Below are positions 26,428 through 36,388 of a stretch of 64,000 nt of DNA, in pieces. The first letter of the stretch is position 1; each line of letters opens with the position of its first letter. The stretch spans positions 1,116,001 through 1,180,000 of the forward strand of contig OZ239982.1 in assembly GCA_965197005.1 (NCBI GenBank). Reading direction: 5' to 3'. Below the pieces are notes generated by a model. That model was not told where the DNA came from. It made no database searches and saw only the letters and a program-made list of their open reading frames with translations. Both the position numbers and the translations under genes were made by a program. Source of the stretch: G965197005 sp965197005 (GTDB lineage: Bacteria > Pseudomonadota > Gammaproteobacteria > Pseudomonadales > Oceanobacteraceae).

Positions 26428-28197
26428 TTAATCAGAAATAACTTGAAAACTACTATTAGGCTTGCCAATAAAAAATCCTTGTGCGTAATTTACTTCCATT
26501 TTTTGTAGTTGTTTGAAGATGGCCTCATTAGATACAAATTTTGCAATGACTTCGGCATTAATTGCTTTGGCGTAGGAGGCAATGGAGTTCACAATACTCA
26601 CATCTTGCTCATGATTGATAATATTTTTAATCAGACTGCCATCAATTTTAATATAGTCTGCTTCAATGAGCTGTAGTTTTTTAAAGTTAGAATAACCCAC
26701 ACCAAAATCATCAATTGCTATTTTATAGCCCGCTTTTTTCCATTCTTGTACTGTAAAGATGCTTTCATACATTAGTTCATCTTCTAGCATTTCTAAGGTA
26801 ATGCGTTCAGGTTTGACGTTATAGCTAGCGCATTGCTCTTTAAAAAAGTCCATTAACTGGTTATCGCATAAATCTTGATAACTCATATTTACAGAGCCAC
26901 TTAAATCATTACCACTTAGTTGTTTGAGTAAAGCAACCAATACCACACGGGTTATTTTAGATAGTAAGTGTAATTGCTCAGCAGCTTTTAAAAACTCTAT
27001 AGGTGGGTAGAGGGTATCGCCATCTTGAATACGAACCAGGGCTTCATATTTTTCTATGCGGTTGCTTTTGAGATTATAAATAGGCTGAAAGTAGGTTACC
27101 AAACTGGCTTCATTCTCTTTATATATAAGCATATTCCTTAGTTTTTTAGACCACTTTAAATTGCTGCTGTATTTACGTTTTATATCTGGAATGTCTTCAT
27201 AATATAAAATAGAGACATCACGGTTTTTGGCTTCTTGCAGCGCAGTTTCGGCATTGCTAATTAAATTTTCTGCATAGTTTTCTTCTATTTCTTTATGCTT
27301 TTTATCTACACTAATACCAAAGCGAGGGTTGAAGTTGGTTTGAATGTTATCAATATTAAATTTGTGCTGAGCTAGGGCATGGTGCACTTCTTTTAAAATT
27401 AAATCCAAACTCTTCATATATTGTGGGTTTGCTTGAGAAAAAGTAATCAACATGGCAAAGGTATTCCCATTTAAGCGATACGCTTTTGAAAGAGGATTAA
27501 TTTGCTGTAGATTTTTTTCTAATAATTGTGCATAGGCTTGCAAGAATTGGTCACCAACTTTATACCCATAGAAGCTATTAAATTCGCCAAAGTTGATAAT
27601 ATCCAGTGTGATTAAAATAATGTATTCGCTATTGTTGGTGATATCTTGATTGAGTTTTTGCCGATTACCCAAACCCGTTAAGGTGTCTTGGGTTAAAAAT
27701 AGATTAAGCTCTTGTTGCGCTTTATTAAGGCTTGTAATGTTAAAACCAAATACAGCAAAGCACTGATCCTTAGCTAGCCATTTAACATCAAAAGCATAGG
27801 TTATCTCATCAAATGTTTTGTTAACTCGTATATGCTGTTGGTTATGTTTTATATCAGCAATAGGGCAAGAGACCAACTCACTTAAGTTTTGTATGCTATA
27901 GCAGTTTTCAGTGTACGATTGGTTGCGATACAAGCAGTTGCCATTAATATCAAATATTGCCACAGGTTCAGGATTGTTTTCTGGAAGGGCTTGTTTATAT
28001 TGTTGCTGATTGTTTTTAGTGGTGGTTTGTTTTTGCTTTAATAGGTAGAGACAAACGCTGATTAAAGTGTAAGCAATGCAGACATAGAGTAAACTAGGGG
28101 AATTAAATACACTGGCTAAAATCAATAACAAAAGAAGTATGATTTTTGAAAGTAAGGTATTGTTAATTTTGGTTTTTTTTATATTGTGAATAAACAT
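26428..28197 (-). CDS. Membrane protein with degenerate GGDEF and altered EAL domain
   Basis: About 589 residues from ATG 28197. An in-frame TTG at 28239 would add 14 residues, and neither start has a good ribosome site. Two membrane helices come first, then a short sensory-like region and a GGDEF domain that is degenerate (DIINF for DIDxF, NGNTF for GGDEF, no RxxD). The C-terminal EAL domain keeps EALVR, NMS, LEMLE, IDDFG, YIKID and the final QGFF. The usual AEGVE-type loop reads AKFVS, so both Glu are lost. Phosphodiesterase activity is therefore doubtful. It could be a c-di-GMP sensor or a decaying enzyme. It converges with the cyclase array. Confidence 0.85.
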   Translation of the reverse strand: MFIHNIKKTKINNTLLSKIILLLLLILASVFNSPSLLYVCIAYTLISVCLYLLKQKQTTTKNNQQQYKQALPENNPEPVAIFDINGNCLYRNQSYTENCYSIQNLSELVSCPIADIKHNQQHIRVNKTFDEITYAFDVKWLAKDQCFAVFGFNITSLNKAQQELNLFLTQDTLTGLGNRQKLNQDITNNSEYIILITLDIINFGEFNSFYGYKVGDQFLQAYAQLLEKNLQQINPLSKAYRLNGNTFAMLITFSQANPQYMKSLDLILKEVHHALAQHKFNIDNIQTNFNPRFGISVDKKHKEIEENYAENLISNAETALQEAKNRDVSILYYEDIPDIKRKYSSNLKWSKKLRNMLIYKENEASLVTYFQPIYNLKSNRIEKYEALVRIQDGDTLYPPIEFLKAAEQLHLLSKITRVVLVALLKQLSGNDLSGSVNMSYQDLCDNQLMDFFKEQCASYNVKPERITLEMLEDELMYESIFTVQEWKKAGYKIAIDDFGVGYSNFKKLQLIEADYIKIDGSLIKNIINHEQDVSIVNSIASYAKAINAEVIAKFVSNEAIFKQLQKMEVNYAQGFFIGKPNSSFQVISD

Positions 28198-28323
28198 ATT
28201 CAACTTAGTTTGCACTCCAAATTTAAACTTATATTTCAATAGTTAAAGTTTAGCCTGTAAATACAATATTACCTAAAAATTTATAGATTTATATCTATTT
28301 ATGATAAATAAATTATTGTTTTT

Positions 28324-29331
28324 TTAAGGTTTGTCTTCTTGCATGCTGGTTTCTATGGCAGAAATGGTTTTATTTGTACGTTTTTGTTTGTGCATTTTTT
28401 TATTTAACTTGCTATTTAACTCGTTATAGCTTTCATCGCCTTTTGAGGTGACACAAGCAGAAAGCAGAATAATATCTGTAAATGGCGGCCACTGCCTACG
28501 CTGTAAGTTACTCATAATTCGACCCATTAAAGTTGTTGCGCCATCTTCAGGGCAGTGGGTTAGCATAATAATAAAATTATCATCTTTAATTCTAAAAATA
28601 TCATCAACAACACGCACTTGATTTTGTATTTCTCTAACAAATTCAGGTAAAAACTGAATAAGAGCTCGGCGGCCATGTAGTTCTTGATAACGTGCATAAT
28701 CATCAATTTCAATACTGATTAGGCTTAACTCATGATGATCATCACGGCAACGAGCCAGCTCACGTTCAAGTAAGGTTTTGTAATGATTTTCTTTATAGGT
28801 TTGGCTGATAGGATCAATCAAACTTTTGCCTTTTAAATGATTTTTCTTCTGTGACAAGTAAGCAAAAAAGAAATAACCTGAAGTTAAAATAAACAAATAA
28901 TACAAGGTGACACGTATTGCCAATGGCGTATTGTGCGTACTGGCAATAATAACAAAGCCTGCAAATGCAACCAAAAAGCCAAAAATAAGGGTGTTTTTAA
29001 AGGGTAAATAAAAGAAGAAAAAAATAGGTGCCACATAAAAAAATTGTAAGCCTTGATTAGGGTGGTATGCCATTTGAAATAAGCTTGCACCCGCGATAAC
29101 AAAAGAAACAGGGTAAATAACGTAGATAAAAATCCGCTGATTTCTTAAGATATACACATATATTGCACCAAATATAAAGCCACTTAAAGTAAAAAAGTTA
29201 GAGAGCAGTACGGGATAAAGTCCTGTAATATACTGATTAATCATCATAAATAACACAATAAAAGCACCGGCTATATACACACTGATAATCAGTTTTGGCT
29301 CAAACTCTTCTTTAATTAAATCAGATAACAT
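28324..29331 (-). CDS. Degenerate GGDEF membrane protein, candidate c-di-GMP receptor (A)
   Basis: About 335 residues. I chose ATG 29331 (MLSDLIKEEF) because AAGGTG lies about 7 bases upstream. A longer frame starts at 29373. Five to six membrane helices are followed by a GGDEF-like domain whose active site is destroyed: the metal motif reads IEIDDY and the signature KDDNF. RVVD sits exactly five residues before that position, so the c-di-GMP-binding I-site looks intact. Proteins of this type, such as PelD, bind c-di-GMP rather than make it. It overlaps the upstream gene by 11 bases. Confidence 0.78.
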   Translation of the reverse strand: MLSDLIKEEFEPKLIISVYIAGAFIVLFMMINQYITGLYPVLLSNFFTLSGFIFGAIYVYILRNQRIFIYVIYPVSFVIAGASLFQMAYHPNQGLQFFYVAPIFFFFYLPFKNTLIFGFLVAFAGFVIIASTHNTPLAIRVTLYYLFILTSGYFFFAYLSQKKNHLKGKSLIDPISQTYKENHYKTLLERELARCRDDHHELSLISIEIDDYARYQELHGRRALIQFLPEFVREIQNQVRVVDDIFRIKDDNFIIMLTHCPEDGATTLMGRIMSNLQRRQWPPFTDIILLSACVTSKGDESYNELNSKLNKKMHKQKRTNKTISAIETSMQEDKP

Positions 29332-30238
29332 GCAACGCACCTTTGATATTTTGTAACAAGGATTCGGTATCATCTTCAGGGTTGTAAAAATGCAACTCTG
29401 GCAGATAGCAAAAGTGAGTAAATTCCTTGATATGCTGTTTGGTTTGTGTAAATACCTCGGTCATATCCGCTTCATCTCCTCCTGATAAAATGATTACAAA
29501 ATGATAAGGCTTAATTAGGTAAAGGCTGTCATTTAAGCGCAAAGAAAAGCTGATTTTTTGCGCCATTCTATTGATTTCTGAGAGGTCTTTATTGTTGGAT
29601 TTCTTACCCTTATTAAGGCGTACTGTTACATAGGCTAATAAACTGCCTTGACGGTCTGCTCTTGGTATTTCTTTGTTTAAATCTATTTCCAGTTGCTGTT
29701 CATTGTAAGCCTGTATATGCTGATCCAAATTAAGGGTTTTTCTTAAAAACCGTTTATGATATTCATTCATTAATGCAAAGATGGTGACTAAACAAACACC
29801 AGCAGCATAGGTGAAAATAATTTGTACCGTACTGGCTAGGGGATAGGCTTTTTGTGTGGTATAGATAACCCCCAAACTAAACATCAGCATAACCCAATTT
29901 GCACGTTTAAAATTAAAAACAAGATGAATTTGGATAGGAATAATAAACATCAAATAAGTCACATTGTCATGCTCACAAATAGTCCAAACGCCAATTACCA
30001 TAATCAAGAGGAGTGTGATACGCTCAAACCAATGCCGTTCTGTTTGCTTTTTTGCGCCAGAAATTACAACTGCAGTCAGTAAAAATAAAGCAGCAAGCAT
30101 GAGCTCTACCACTAATGTAGACGGGTTTTTCTCATATAAACTTAAAAGAGCCAATAACAGCAGAAAAAAGGTACAACTCCAGTAAAAACGTAGGCGAATG
30201 CGTTTAAATTCTGATATAGAATGATAAAGATTGGGCAT
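29321..30238 (-). CDS. Degenerate GGDEF membrane protein, candidate c-di-GMP receptor (B)
   Basis: 305 residues with about five to six membrane helices in the first 170 residues, then a strongly diverged GGDEF-like domain. The signature position reads KPYHF, and RLND precedes it by five residues, matching an RxxD I-site in register. The domain relationship is inferred from spacing, hydrophobic pattern and the neighbour, so it is less certain than for the downstream gene. Translation of the two is coupled by an 11-base overlap, suggesting a heteromeric pair. Confidence 0.65.
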   Translation of the reverse strand: MPNLYHSISEFKRIRLRFYWSCTFFLLLLALLSLYEKNPSTLVVELMLAALFLLTAVVISGAKKQTERHWFERITLLLIMVIGVWTICEHDNVTYLMFIIPIQIHLVFNFKRANWVMLMFSLGVIYTTQKAYPLASTVQIIFTYAAGVCLVTIFALMNEYHKRFLRKTLNLDQHIQAYNEQQLEIDLNKEIPRADRQGSLLAYVTVRLNKGKKSNNKDLSEINRMAQKISFSLRLNDSLYLIKPYHFVIILSGGDEADMTEVFTQTKQHIKEFTHFCYLPELHFYNPEDDTESLLQNIKGALHVI

Positions 30239-30543
30239 GTTAATAAATCGCTTTTAATAGGTCACTTTTGGTTTTTTTGCTCTTATAACATTATATTAAG
30301 CGGGCATACACTTATTTTTGTTGCAGCAAATAGTCGTTATAAATAGAGAATTAATCATCATTAAAAGTGTAGTCAAAAAATACAATTATGATTATTTAAT
30401 TCTAATTTTATTGCTATCTAAAATATGTTACGTGCGCAATGTCACAGAATAAGCGATACTTGCACCTTATTTTATTTTATGCAAAAGTCTAAGATTACGC
30501 ACTTTATCATATTTAAGTCACATAAAAAGAGCAGCTTATCAAC
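30239..30543. other. 305-base divergent intergenic region
   Basis: It separates the degenerate-GGDEF pair from proA and must hold promoters for both directions. It is very AT-rich. I find no convincing -35/-10 pair, RNA gene or coding frame in it. Confidence 0.4.
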
Positions 30544-31800
30544 ATGAACTTAGAAAACTACATGCAGGCTTTAGCTAGCCAAGCAAAAAGCAGTGCCAAA
30601 GACATTGCTAAAAGCAGCACCCATAAACGCAACCAAGCCTTATTTTGTATTGCAGAGCAAATTCAGCTACAGAAAACATCTTTATTAGAAGCCAACCATA
30701 AAGACCTACAAGAGGCTCAAAAAAAGCAGCTAGATGCGCCTTTAATTGATCGTTTAGAATTAACAGAAGAACGTATTGATGCCATGTTAGTCGGCTTAAA
30801 GCAGGTTGCAAATTTAGCAGATCCCATTGGCTCTATGAGTGACTTTAGCTTTCGTCCAACGGGTATTCAGGTAGGTAAAATGCGAGTGCCTTTAGGTGTG
30901 GTTGGTATTATTTATGAAAGTAGACCAAATGTAACCATTGAAGCGGCGAGCTTATGTATTAAATCAGCCAATGCATGTATTTTGCGTGGTGGTTCAGAGT
31001 CTATCAATTCTAATCAGGCTTTAGCAAAATGTATTCAAGCAGGTTTAGCACAGGCAGACTTACCAGAACATGCCGTACAGGTTATTACCACTACAGATCG
31101 TGCCCTTGTGGGACAAATGATTAGCATGCCCAACTGTTTAGATGTGATTATTCCTAGAGGTGGAAAAGGTCTTATCCAGCGTATCAGTGCTGAAGCAACC
31201 GTTCCTGTGATTAAACATTTAGATGGTATTTGCCATGTTTATATTGATGAATTTGCCGACCCAGTTAAAGCCATCAATATTGCCATTAATGCCAAAACCC
31301 AGCGTTATGGCACATGCAATACGATGGAAACCTTATTAGTTGCAGAGGCGATTGCAGCTGAAATTTTACCAGAACTGCAAAGTGCCTATGACAAATTTGA
31401 TGTACAGCTACGAGGTTGTGAAAAAACCCAAGCCATACTAAGCAACATACAACCAGCCAGTGAAGAAGATTGGCAAACAGAATATCTTGCCCCCATATTG
31501 GCAGTTAAAATTGTTGCTGATTTAGACGAGGCGATTACGCACATCAATTGCTATAGCTCAGCGCATACCGATAGCATCGTCAGTGAAAACTATAGTCACA
31601 CACAGCGTTTTATTCGAGAAGTGGACTCAAGCTCAGTAATGATTAATGCCTCCACTCGCTTTGCTGATGGTTTTGAATATGGTTTAGGTGCAGAAATTGG
31701 CATTTCGACGGATAAATTTCATGCCAGAGGACCTGTGGGCTTAGAGGGTTTAACCTCGCAAAAATATGTCGTTTTTGGTCATGGAGAAATACGCAAATAG
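30544..31800 (+). CDS. proA: Gamma-glutamyl phosphate reductase
   Basis: 418 residues, aldehyde-dehydrogenase fold. It reduces gamma-glutamyl phosphate to the semialdehyde for proline synthesis. Motifs include GVVGIIYESRPNVT, ILRGGSE, IIPRGGKGLI, the catalytic Cys in QRYGTCNTMETLLV and ASTRFADGFEYGLGAEIGIST. Its stop overlaps the GTG start of nadD by one base. proB is not in the window. It heads the long nadD-mrdA-rlpA cluster. Confidence 0.96.
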   Translation: MNLENYMQALASQAKSSAKDIAKSSTHKRNQALFCIAEQIQLQKTSLLEANHKDLQEAQKKQLDAPLIDRLELTEERIDAMLVGLKQVANLADPIGSMSDFSFRPTGIQVGKMRVPLGVVGIIYESRPNVTIEAASLCIKSANACILRGGSESINSNQALAKCIQAGLAQADLPEHAVQVITTTDRALVGQMISMPNCLDVIIPRGGKGLIQRISAEATVPVIKHLDGICHVYIDEFADPVKAINIAINAKTQRYGTCNTMETLLVAEAIAAEILPELQSAYDKFDVQLRGCEKTQAILSNIQPASEEDWQTEYLAPILAVKIVADLDEAITHINCYSSAHTDSIVSENYSHTQRFIREVDSSSVMINASTRFADGFEYGLGAEIGISTDKFHARGPVGLEGLTSQKYVVFGHGEIRK

Positions 31801-32441
31801 TGGATACCAATGGACACATAGCATTACTTGGAGGCAGTTTTGATCCTGTGCACATTGGACATTTGCGTATTGCAATTAGCCTATTAGAAGCAGGTTTTAA
31901 AGAGGTTAAGCTAATACCAAACTATCAATCTCCACATAAAAAACAGCCCCATGCCAATGCCCAACAACGCTCTGCAATGCTCAAACTGGCACTTAAAGAC
32001 AACAAGGATATATCTGTTTATAAACAGGAGCTTACAAGCGAAAGTCCTAGTTATACTTTAGAAACATTAAAAACCATGCGTGCCCAGCAATACCGCCACA
32101 ATCACCTAACTTGGGTGCTAGGTGCTGATGCGTGGCATAGCTTGCCCACTTGGTATCAGGCAGATAAGTTGCTAGACTTTGCCAATCTACTTATCATTAA
32201 CCGTCCGCAAGCAAAAAAGGGCACAAGTCATTGGCATAAACAAATATTAAAGACACATAAATGTGAATTACCGCAGCTTTTATCAGCAAAATATAATAAA
32301 ATTGCTTTTTTAACTTTACCTGCACTTGAGATATCTTCAAGTGAGATAAGGGCAAAGTACCTGCAAGGGTGTAATATTCAATACCTAGTAACCGATGAGG
32401 TGCTAGATTTTATTCAACAACAAGGGTTATACAAAGATTAA
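31800..32441 (+). CDS. nadD: Nicotinate-nucleotide adenylyltransferase
   Basis: 213 residues. The nucleotidyltransferase motif GGSFDPVHIGH sits at the N-terminus and ISSSEIR (the ISSTxIR-type ATP motif) near the C-terminus. It makes NaAD in NAD synthesis. The start is GTG at 31800, overlapping the proA stop. The nearby ATG at 31809 is out of frame. The stop overlaps the rsfS ATG (TAATG). Confidence 0.95.
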   Translation: MDTNGHIALLGGSFDPVHIGHLRIAISLLEAGFKEVKLIPNYQSPHKKQPHANAQQRSAMLKLALKDNKDISVYKQELTSESPSYTLETLKTMRAQQYRHNHLTWVLGADAWHSLPTWYQADKLLDFANLLIINRPQAKKGTSHWHKQILKTHKCELPQLLSAKYNKIAFLTLPALEISSSEIRAKYLQGCNIQYLVTDEVLDFIQQQGLYKD

Positions 32442-32791
32442 TGCAAACCAATGAAATCACAGACTTTATCGTCAATGCGCTAGAGAATATCAAAGCACAA
32501 GACATTCAAATTATTAATGTTCAAGAGCGCACCGCAATAACCGACCGCATGATTATTGCAACAGGAACTTCTAATCGACATGTACAGGCAATAACAGAAA
32601 GTGTACATGAAGCACTTAAAACAGCAGGCATCAAAACCAACGGCATAGAAGGCAGAAGTGCCTCCGACTGGATATTATTAGATGTATTTAATGTGGTTGT
32701 GCATGTAATGACCGCTCAGGCAAGGCAGTTTTATGACTTAGAACGTCTTTGGGGAGAGCCTAAAAACGTACAAGAACAAACCCAGTCATGA
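32441..32791 (+). CDS. rsfS: Ribosomal silencing factor RsfS
   Basis: 116 residues. It binds uL14 and blocks subunit joining in stationary phase. Family motifs: ALENIKAQDIQIINV, TGTSNRHVQAI, GIEGRSASDWILLDVFNVVVHVM and FYDLERLWG. It overlaps rlmH by 4 bases (ATGA). Confidence 0.95.
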   Translation: MQTNEITDFIVNALENIKAQDIQIINVQERTAITDRMIIATGTSNRHVQAITESVHEALKTAGIKTNGIEGRSASDWILLDVFNVVVHVMTAQARQFYDLERLWGEPKNVQEQTQS

Positions 32792-33255
32792 AATTACGCA
32801 TACTGGCAGTTGGGCATAACATGCCAAATTGGATTAATGCAGGCGTTGATGAATACCTAAAACGAATGCCCAGAGACTGCCGTTTAGAATTGCTTGAGAT
32901 TACACCAATTAAACGCAACAAAAGCACCCCTATAGCCAAAGCCATGCAGCTAGAGGCGCAGGCTATAGAAAAGCACTTAGATGAGAGTCAACATACCATT
33001 GCACTTGAAGTTTTAGGTCAGCCTTGGTCAACCGAACAACTTGCAAAAAAAATGAGCACTTGGCAACAAACAGGCAGACACCTTAATTTTATTATTGGTG
33101 GTGCAGACGGGCTAACACCAGAATTATCCAATCAAGCCAATGAAAAATGGTCCTTATCTAACCTGACCTTGCCGCACCCCTTAGTGCGAGTGCTACTGGC
33201 CGAGCAGCTTTATCGTGCTTGGAGTTTACTTAATAACCACCCGTATCATCGTTAG
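32788..33255 (+). CDS. rlmH: 23S rRNA pseudouridine-1915 N3-methyltransferase
   Basis: 155 residues, the usual length, with a SPOUT fold. The knot motifs IGGADGL and LPHPLVRVLLAEQLYRAWS are intact, and the conserved C-terminus ends NNHPYHR. It modifies helix 69 of assembled 70S ribosomes. The neighbouring rsfS also acts on ribosomes. Confidence 0.97.
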   Translation: MKLRILAVGHNMPNWINAGVDEYLKRMPRDCRLELLEITPIKRNKSTPIAKAMQLEAQAIEKHLDESQHTIALEVLGQPWSTEQLAKKMSTWQQTGRHLNFIIGGADGLTPELSNQANEKWSLSNLTLPHPLVRVLLAEQLYRAWSLLNNHPYHR

Positions 33256-33264
33256 CTAATCGCC

Positions 33265-35121
33265 ATGCAGCAGCCACGTTCATTTAGAAATAAAGTATAC
33301 GAGTTTAAGATTTTTAGAAATCGTATTTGGTTTATGGTTGGCGTTATTTTAGTATTATTAGCACTTTTACTTGCACGCATGTTGCAACTACAACTATATG
33401 AGCATGAAAAATATCAAAACCTCTCAGAAAACAACCGCATACAACTCCAGCCCATTACCCCCAACAGAGGCGTTATTTATGACCGTAACGGTGTTATTCT
33501 GGCAGAAAACTTACCCGCATATCGACTCACTGTAGTACGAGAAAGGGCGCACAATTTACAGGTAACCCTAGATTTTATTAATCAGCTAATAGGCCTTTCA
33601 GAATACGAGCTTAAAACCTTTAAAAAAGCCTTAAAATATGCTCGTCGTCCATATCAAGCCATTACCTTAAAGCGCAATTTAAGTGCCGAAGAAATTGCCA
33701 AAGTTATGGTTAATCGCTTTTACTTACCAGGGATTGATGTTGATGCAGAACTGGTTAGACATTATCCCAATGGCAAAGAATTTGCTCATGTTTTAGGCTA
33801 TGTTGGACGTATCAATCAAAAAGAACAAGAACGCTTAGATAAAGACCCAGAACTAAAACAAAATTACAGTGCAAGCCGCTATATTGGCAAGCTAGGGGTA
33901 GAAAAACACTATGAAAGCATACTACATGGAAAAGTAGGCTATCAAACTATCGAAACCAACGCCCGTGGACGAATTTTAAAAGTGCTTAATGAGCGCAAGC
34001 CGCAGCCGGGGCAGGATATCTATCTTCATCTTGATAGCAGGTTGCAATTACTTGCCAGCAAACTCATGCACAATATGCGAGGTGCACTGGTTGCCATAGA
34101 TATAAAATCAGGCGGTATTTTAAGTTTATATAGCAACCCCAGTTTTGATCCTAATTTGTTTGTTAATGGCATTTCACATAAAAAATACAGCAAGCTCAGA
34201 TTAGACAAAGATTTACCTCTATTCAACCGAGCTATTCGTGGGCGTTATCCTCCAGCTTCCACCCTAAAGCCTTATATTGGCATTGCGGTACTAAACAGTA
34301 ATATCATGGGCTGGAAAGAAAGCATCAATGACAAAGGCTTTTACCAACTGCCCAATGAAGAGCGTTTATACAGAGATTGGAAACGACATGGACATGGCAT
34401 TGTAGATATGCAAACCGCCATTGTTCAATCTTGTGATACCTATTTTTATAATGCCGCCGTAAAAACAGGCATGGATAAATTAGTTAGCCATCTACATCAA
34501 TTTGGCTTTGGGCAAAATTTAGCGTTAGATATTCCAGACGCACTAACTGGCATTTTACCAACCAGAGAATGGAAAAAACGCCGATACGGTAATTTCTGGT
34601 TTCCAGGAGACACCGTTAACCTTGGCATTGGGCAAGGATTTATGCTCGCTACCCCCTTACAAATGGCGACAGCAGTGAGCATTTTAGCCAACAGTGGTAA
34701 AATCATAGCACCACGCTTAATATTTCCTCAAAACCAGCAACCTGACATATTTATCAACAACAAAGCCCAACAAATTGAACTAAAAAACCCCTACAACTGG
34801 CAACGCATACAACAAGCAATGGCACAGGTTATCAACCATAAAAAAGGCACTGCCCACAGTTTAAGCAGAAATATGCCTGTACCTATTGCAGGCAAAACAG
34901 GCACAGCCCAAGTTGTTGGCATAAAGCAAGATGCCAAGTATGATTCCGAAGCACTCCATGAAAGGCAACGAGACCATGCCTTATTTATTGCGTTTGCGCC
35001 CGTTAAAAACCCCACCATCGCCATTGCCGTTATTATTGAAAATGGCGAATCAGCCAGCCGTACTGCAGGGCCTATAGCCAAACAAATTATTAATGAATAC
35101 CTATATGAAGTTGAACAATAA
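33265..35121 (+). CDS. mrdA: Penicillin-binding protein 2
   Basis: 618-residue class B transpeptidase of the elongasome. An N-terminal membrane helix is followed by the dimerisation region with NRGVIYDRNG. The active-site Ser is in PPASTLKP, the second motif reads SCD in QSCDTYFY, and KTG is in AGKTGTAQ. It crosslinks peptidoglycan with RodA. It starts 9 bases after rlmH. Confidence 0.97.
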   Translation: MQQPRSFRNKVYEFKIFRNRIWFMVGVILVLLALLLARMLQLQLYEHEKYQNLSENNRIQLQPITPNRGVIYDRNGVILAENLPAYRLTVVRERAHNLQVTLDFINQLIGLSEYELKTFKKALKYARRPYQAITLKRNLSAEEIAKVMVNRFYLPGIDVDAELVRHYPNGKEFAHVLGYVGRINQKEQERLDKDPELKQNYSASRYIGKLGVEKHYESILHGKVGYQTIETNARGRILKVLNERKPQPGQDIYLHLDSRLQLLASKLMHNMRGALVAIDIKSGGILSLYSNPSFDPNLFVNGISHKKYSKLRLDKDLPLFNRAIRGRYPPASTLKPYIGIAVLNSNIMGWKESINDKGFYQLPNEERLYRDWKRHGHGIVDMQTAIVQSCDTYFYNAAVKTGMDKLVSHLHQFGFGQNLALDIPDALTGILPTREWKKRRYGNFWFPGDTVNLGIGQGFMLATPLQMATAVSILANSGKIIAPRLIFPQNQQPDIFINNKAQQIELKNPYNWQRIQQAMAQVINHKKGTAHSLSRNMPVPIAGKTGTAQVVGIKQDAKYDSEALHERQRDHALFIAFAPVKNPTIAIAVIIENGESASRTAGPIAKQIINEYLYEVEQ

Positions 35122-35219
35122 CATGCACATAAAAGCCCCAATACACAACTTTGTTAAAACTCAAAAAACACATACAATAACAAAATATATTCAATTATTT
35201 ACAAAGGTAGAAAATCACA

Positions 35220-36362
35220 ATGGCAAGCGTTGATTTTAGCCGCACATTAACGCAAGGACAGGGCAGTGGCTTTGCGAAAAGCAAACGGCTACTTCACAGA
35301 ATACACCTAGATTTACCGCTTATTCTGCTGATTTTAATCCTTGCTGCATTAGGACTGATTATCTTATATAGTGCCAGCAACCAAAATATGCACATTTTTT
35401 ATCGTCAGCTTATACACTTTGCCATTGGTTGGAGCCTAATGATAATAAGCGCACAAATTCCTCCAAGGATTTATCAAGCCTTAGCACCTTGGGGTTATAT
35501 GCTTAGCGTATGTATGCTAGTTGGCGTATTGTTCTTAGGTGTAGGTGCAAAAGGCGCACAGCGTTGGTTAGAATTACCTGGCGGTGTGCGTTTTCAACCC
35601 TCCGAACTCGTTAAACTCATGCTACCATTAGGCGTTGCTTGGTATTTAGCACGCAGCAGTATTCCACCTAAATTATTCGATATTGCCACCGCACTGGTGA
35701 TTGTATCTTTACCCGCTTTTCTCATTTTAAAACAACCAGATTTAGGCACCGCCATATTAATTTTAGCCTCAGGCTTATTGGTTTTATTTTTTGCAGGCAT
35801 GTCATGGTGGTTAATTATCAGTATGGTAGCCATTGTTGCTGCCTGCTTGCCGCTGTTATGGTTTTTTGTTATGCACAGTTACCAAAAACAACGAGTCTTA
35901 ACTTTTTTAGACCCAGAAAGCGATCCGCTAGGGAGCGGCTGGAATATCATACAATCAAAAATTGCCATTGGCTCAGGAGGGCTAGAAGGCAAAGGATATT
36001 TACAAAGTAGCCAATCCCAATTAGAGTTCTTACCAGAAAGTCATACCGACTTTATTATAGCGGTACTAGCAGAAGAAACAGGCTTTATCGGTGTTGCCCT
36101 AATCCTCACCCTCTATGCATTGATTGTGATGCGGGCATTAGCTCTATCTGCACGCAGCAAAACACTTTTTGGGCGTTTAATCGCAGCCAGTATGATGAGT
36201 ACCTTCTTTATTTACGTGTTTGTTAATATAGGAATGGTGAGTGGGCTTTTGCCTGTAGTTGGTGTACCTTTGCCTTTAATTAGTTATGGAGGCACCTCTG
36301 TAGTTAGTTTAATGATTGCCTTTGGCATTACCATGTCAATGGCAACCCACAACAGACAATAA
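35220..36362 (+). CDS. rodA: Rod-shape SEDS glycosyltransferase RodA
   Basis: 380 residues with about ten membrane helices. SEDS features: GGVRFQPSELVKL, KQPDLGTA (catalytic Asp region), SHTDFIIAVLAEE and LPLISYGGTS. It polymerises glycan during side-wall growth with PBP2, encoded 98 bases upstream. Confidence 0.96.
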   Translation: MASVDFSRTLTQGQGSGFAKSKRLLHRIHLDLPLILLILILAALGLIILYSASNQNMHIFYRQLIHFAIGWSLMIISAQIPPRIYQALAPWGYMLSVCMLVGVLFLGVGAKGAQRWLELPGGVRFQPSELVKLMLPLGVAWYLARSSIPPKLFDIATALVIVSLPAFLILKQPDLGTAILILASGLLVLFFAGMSWWLIISMVAIVAACLPLLWFFVMHSYQKQRVLTFLDPESDPLGSGWNIIQSKIAIGSGGLEGKGYLQSSQSQLEFLPESHTDFIIAVLAEETGFIGVALILTLYALIVMRALALSARSKTLFGRLIAASMMSTFFIYVFVNIGMVSGLLPVVGVPLPLISYGGTSVVSLMIAFGITMSMATHNRQ

Positions 36363-36388
36363 CCGCAACAATAACAAAGAGATAAAAA

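Noticed and set aside
26220..26468. 82-codon frame as a functional small protein
   Set aside because: It is mostly the EAL-tail remnant read through neighbouring frames, with a chance start inside the intact EAL gene.
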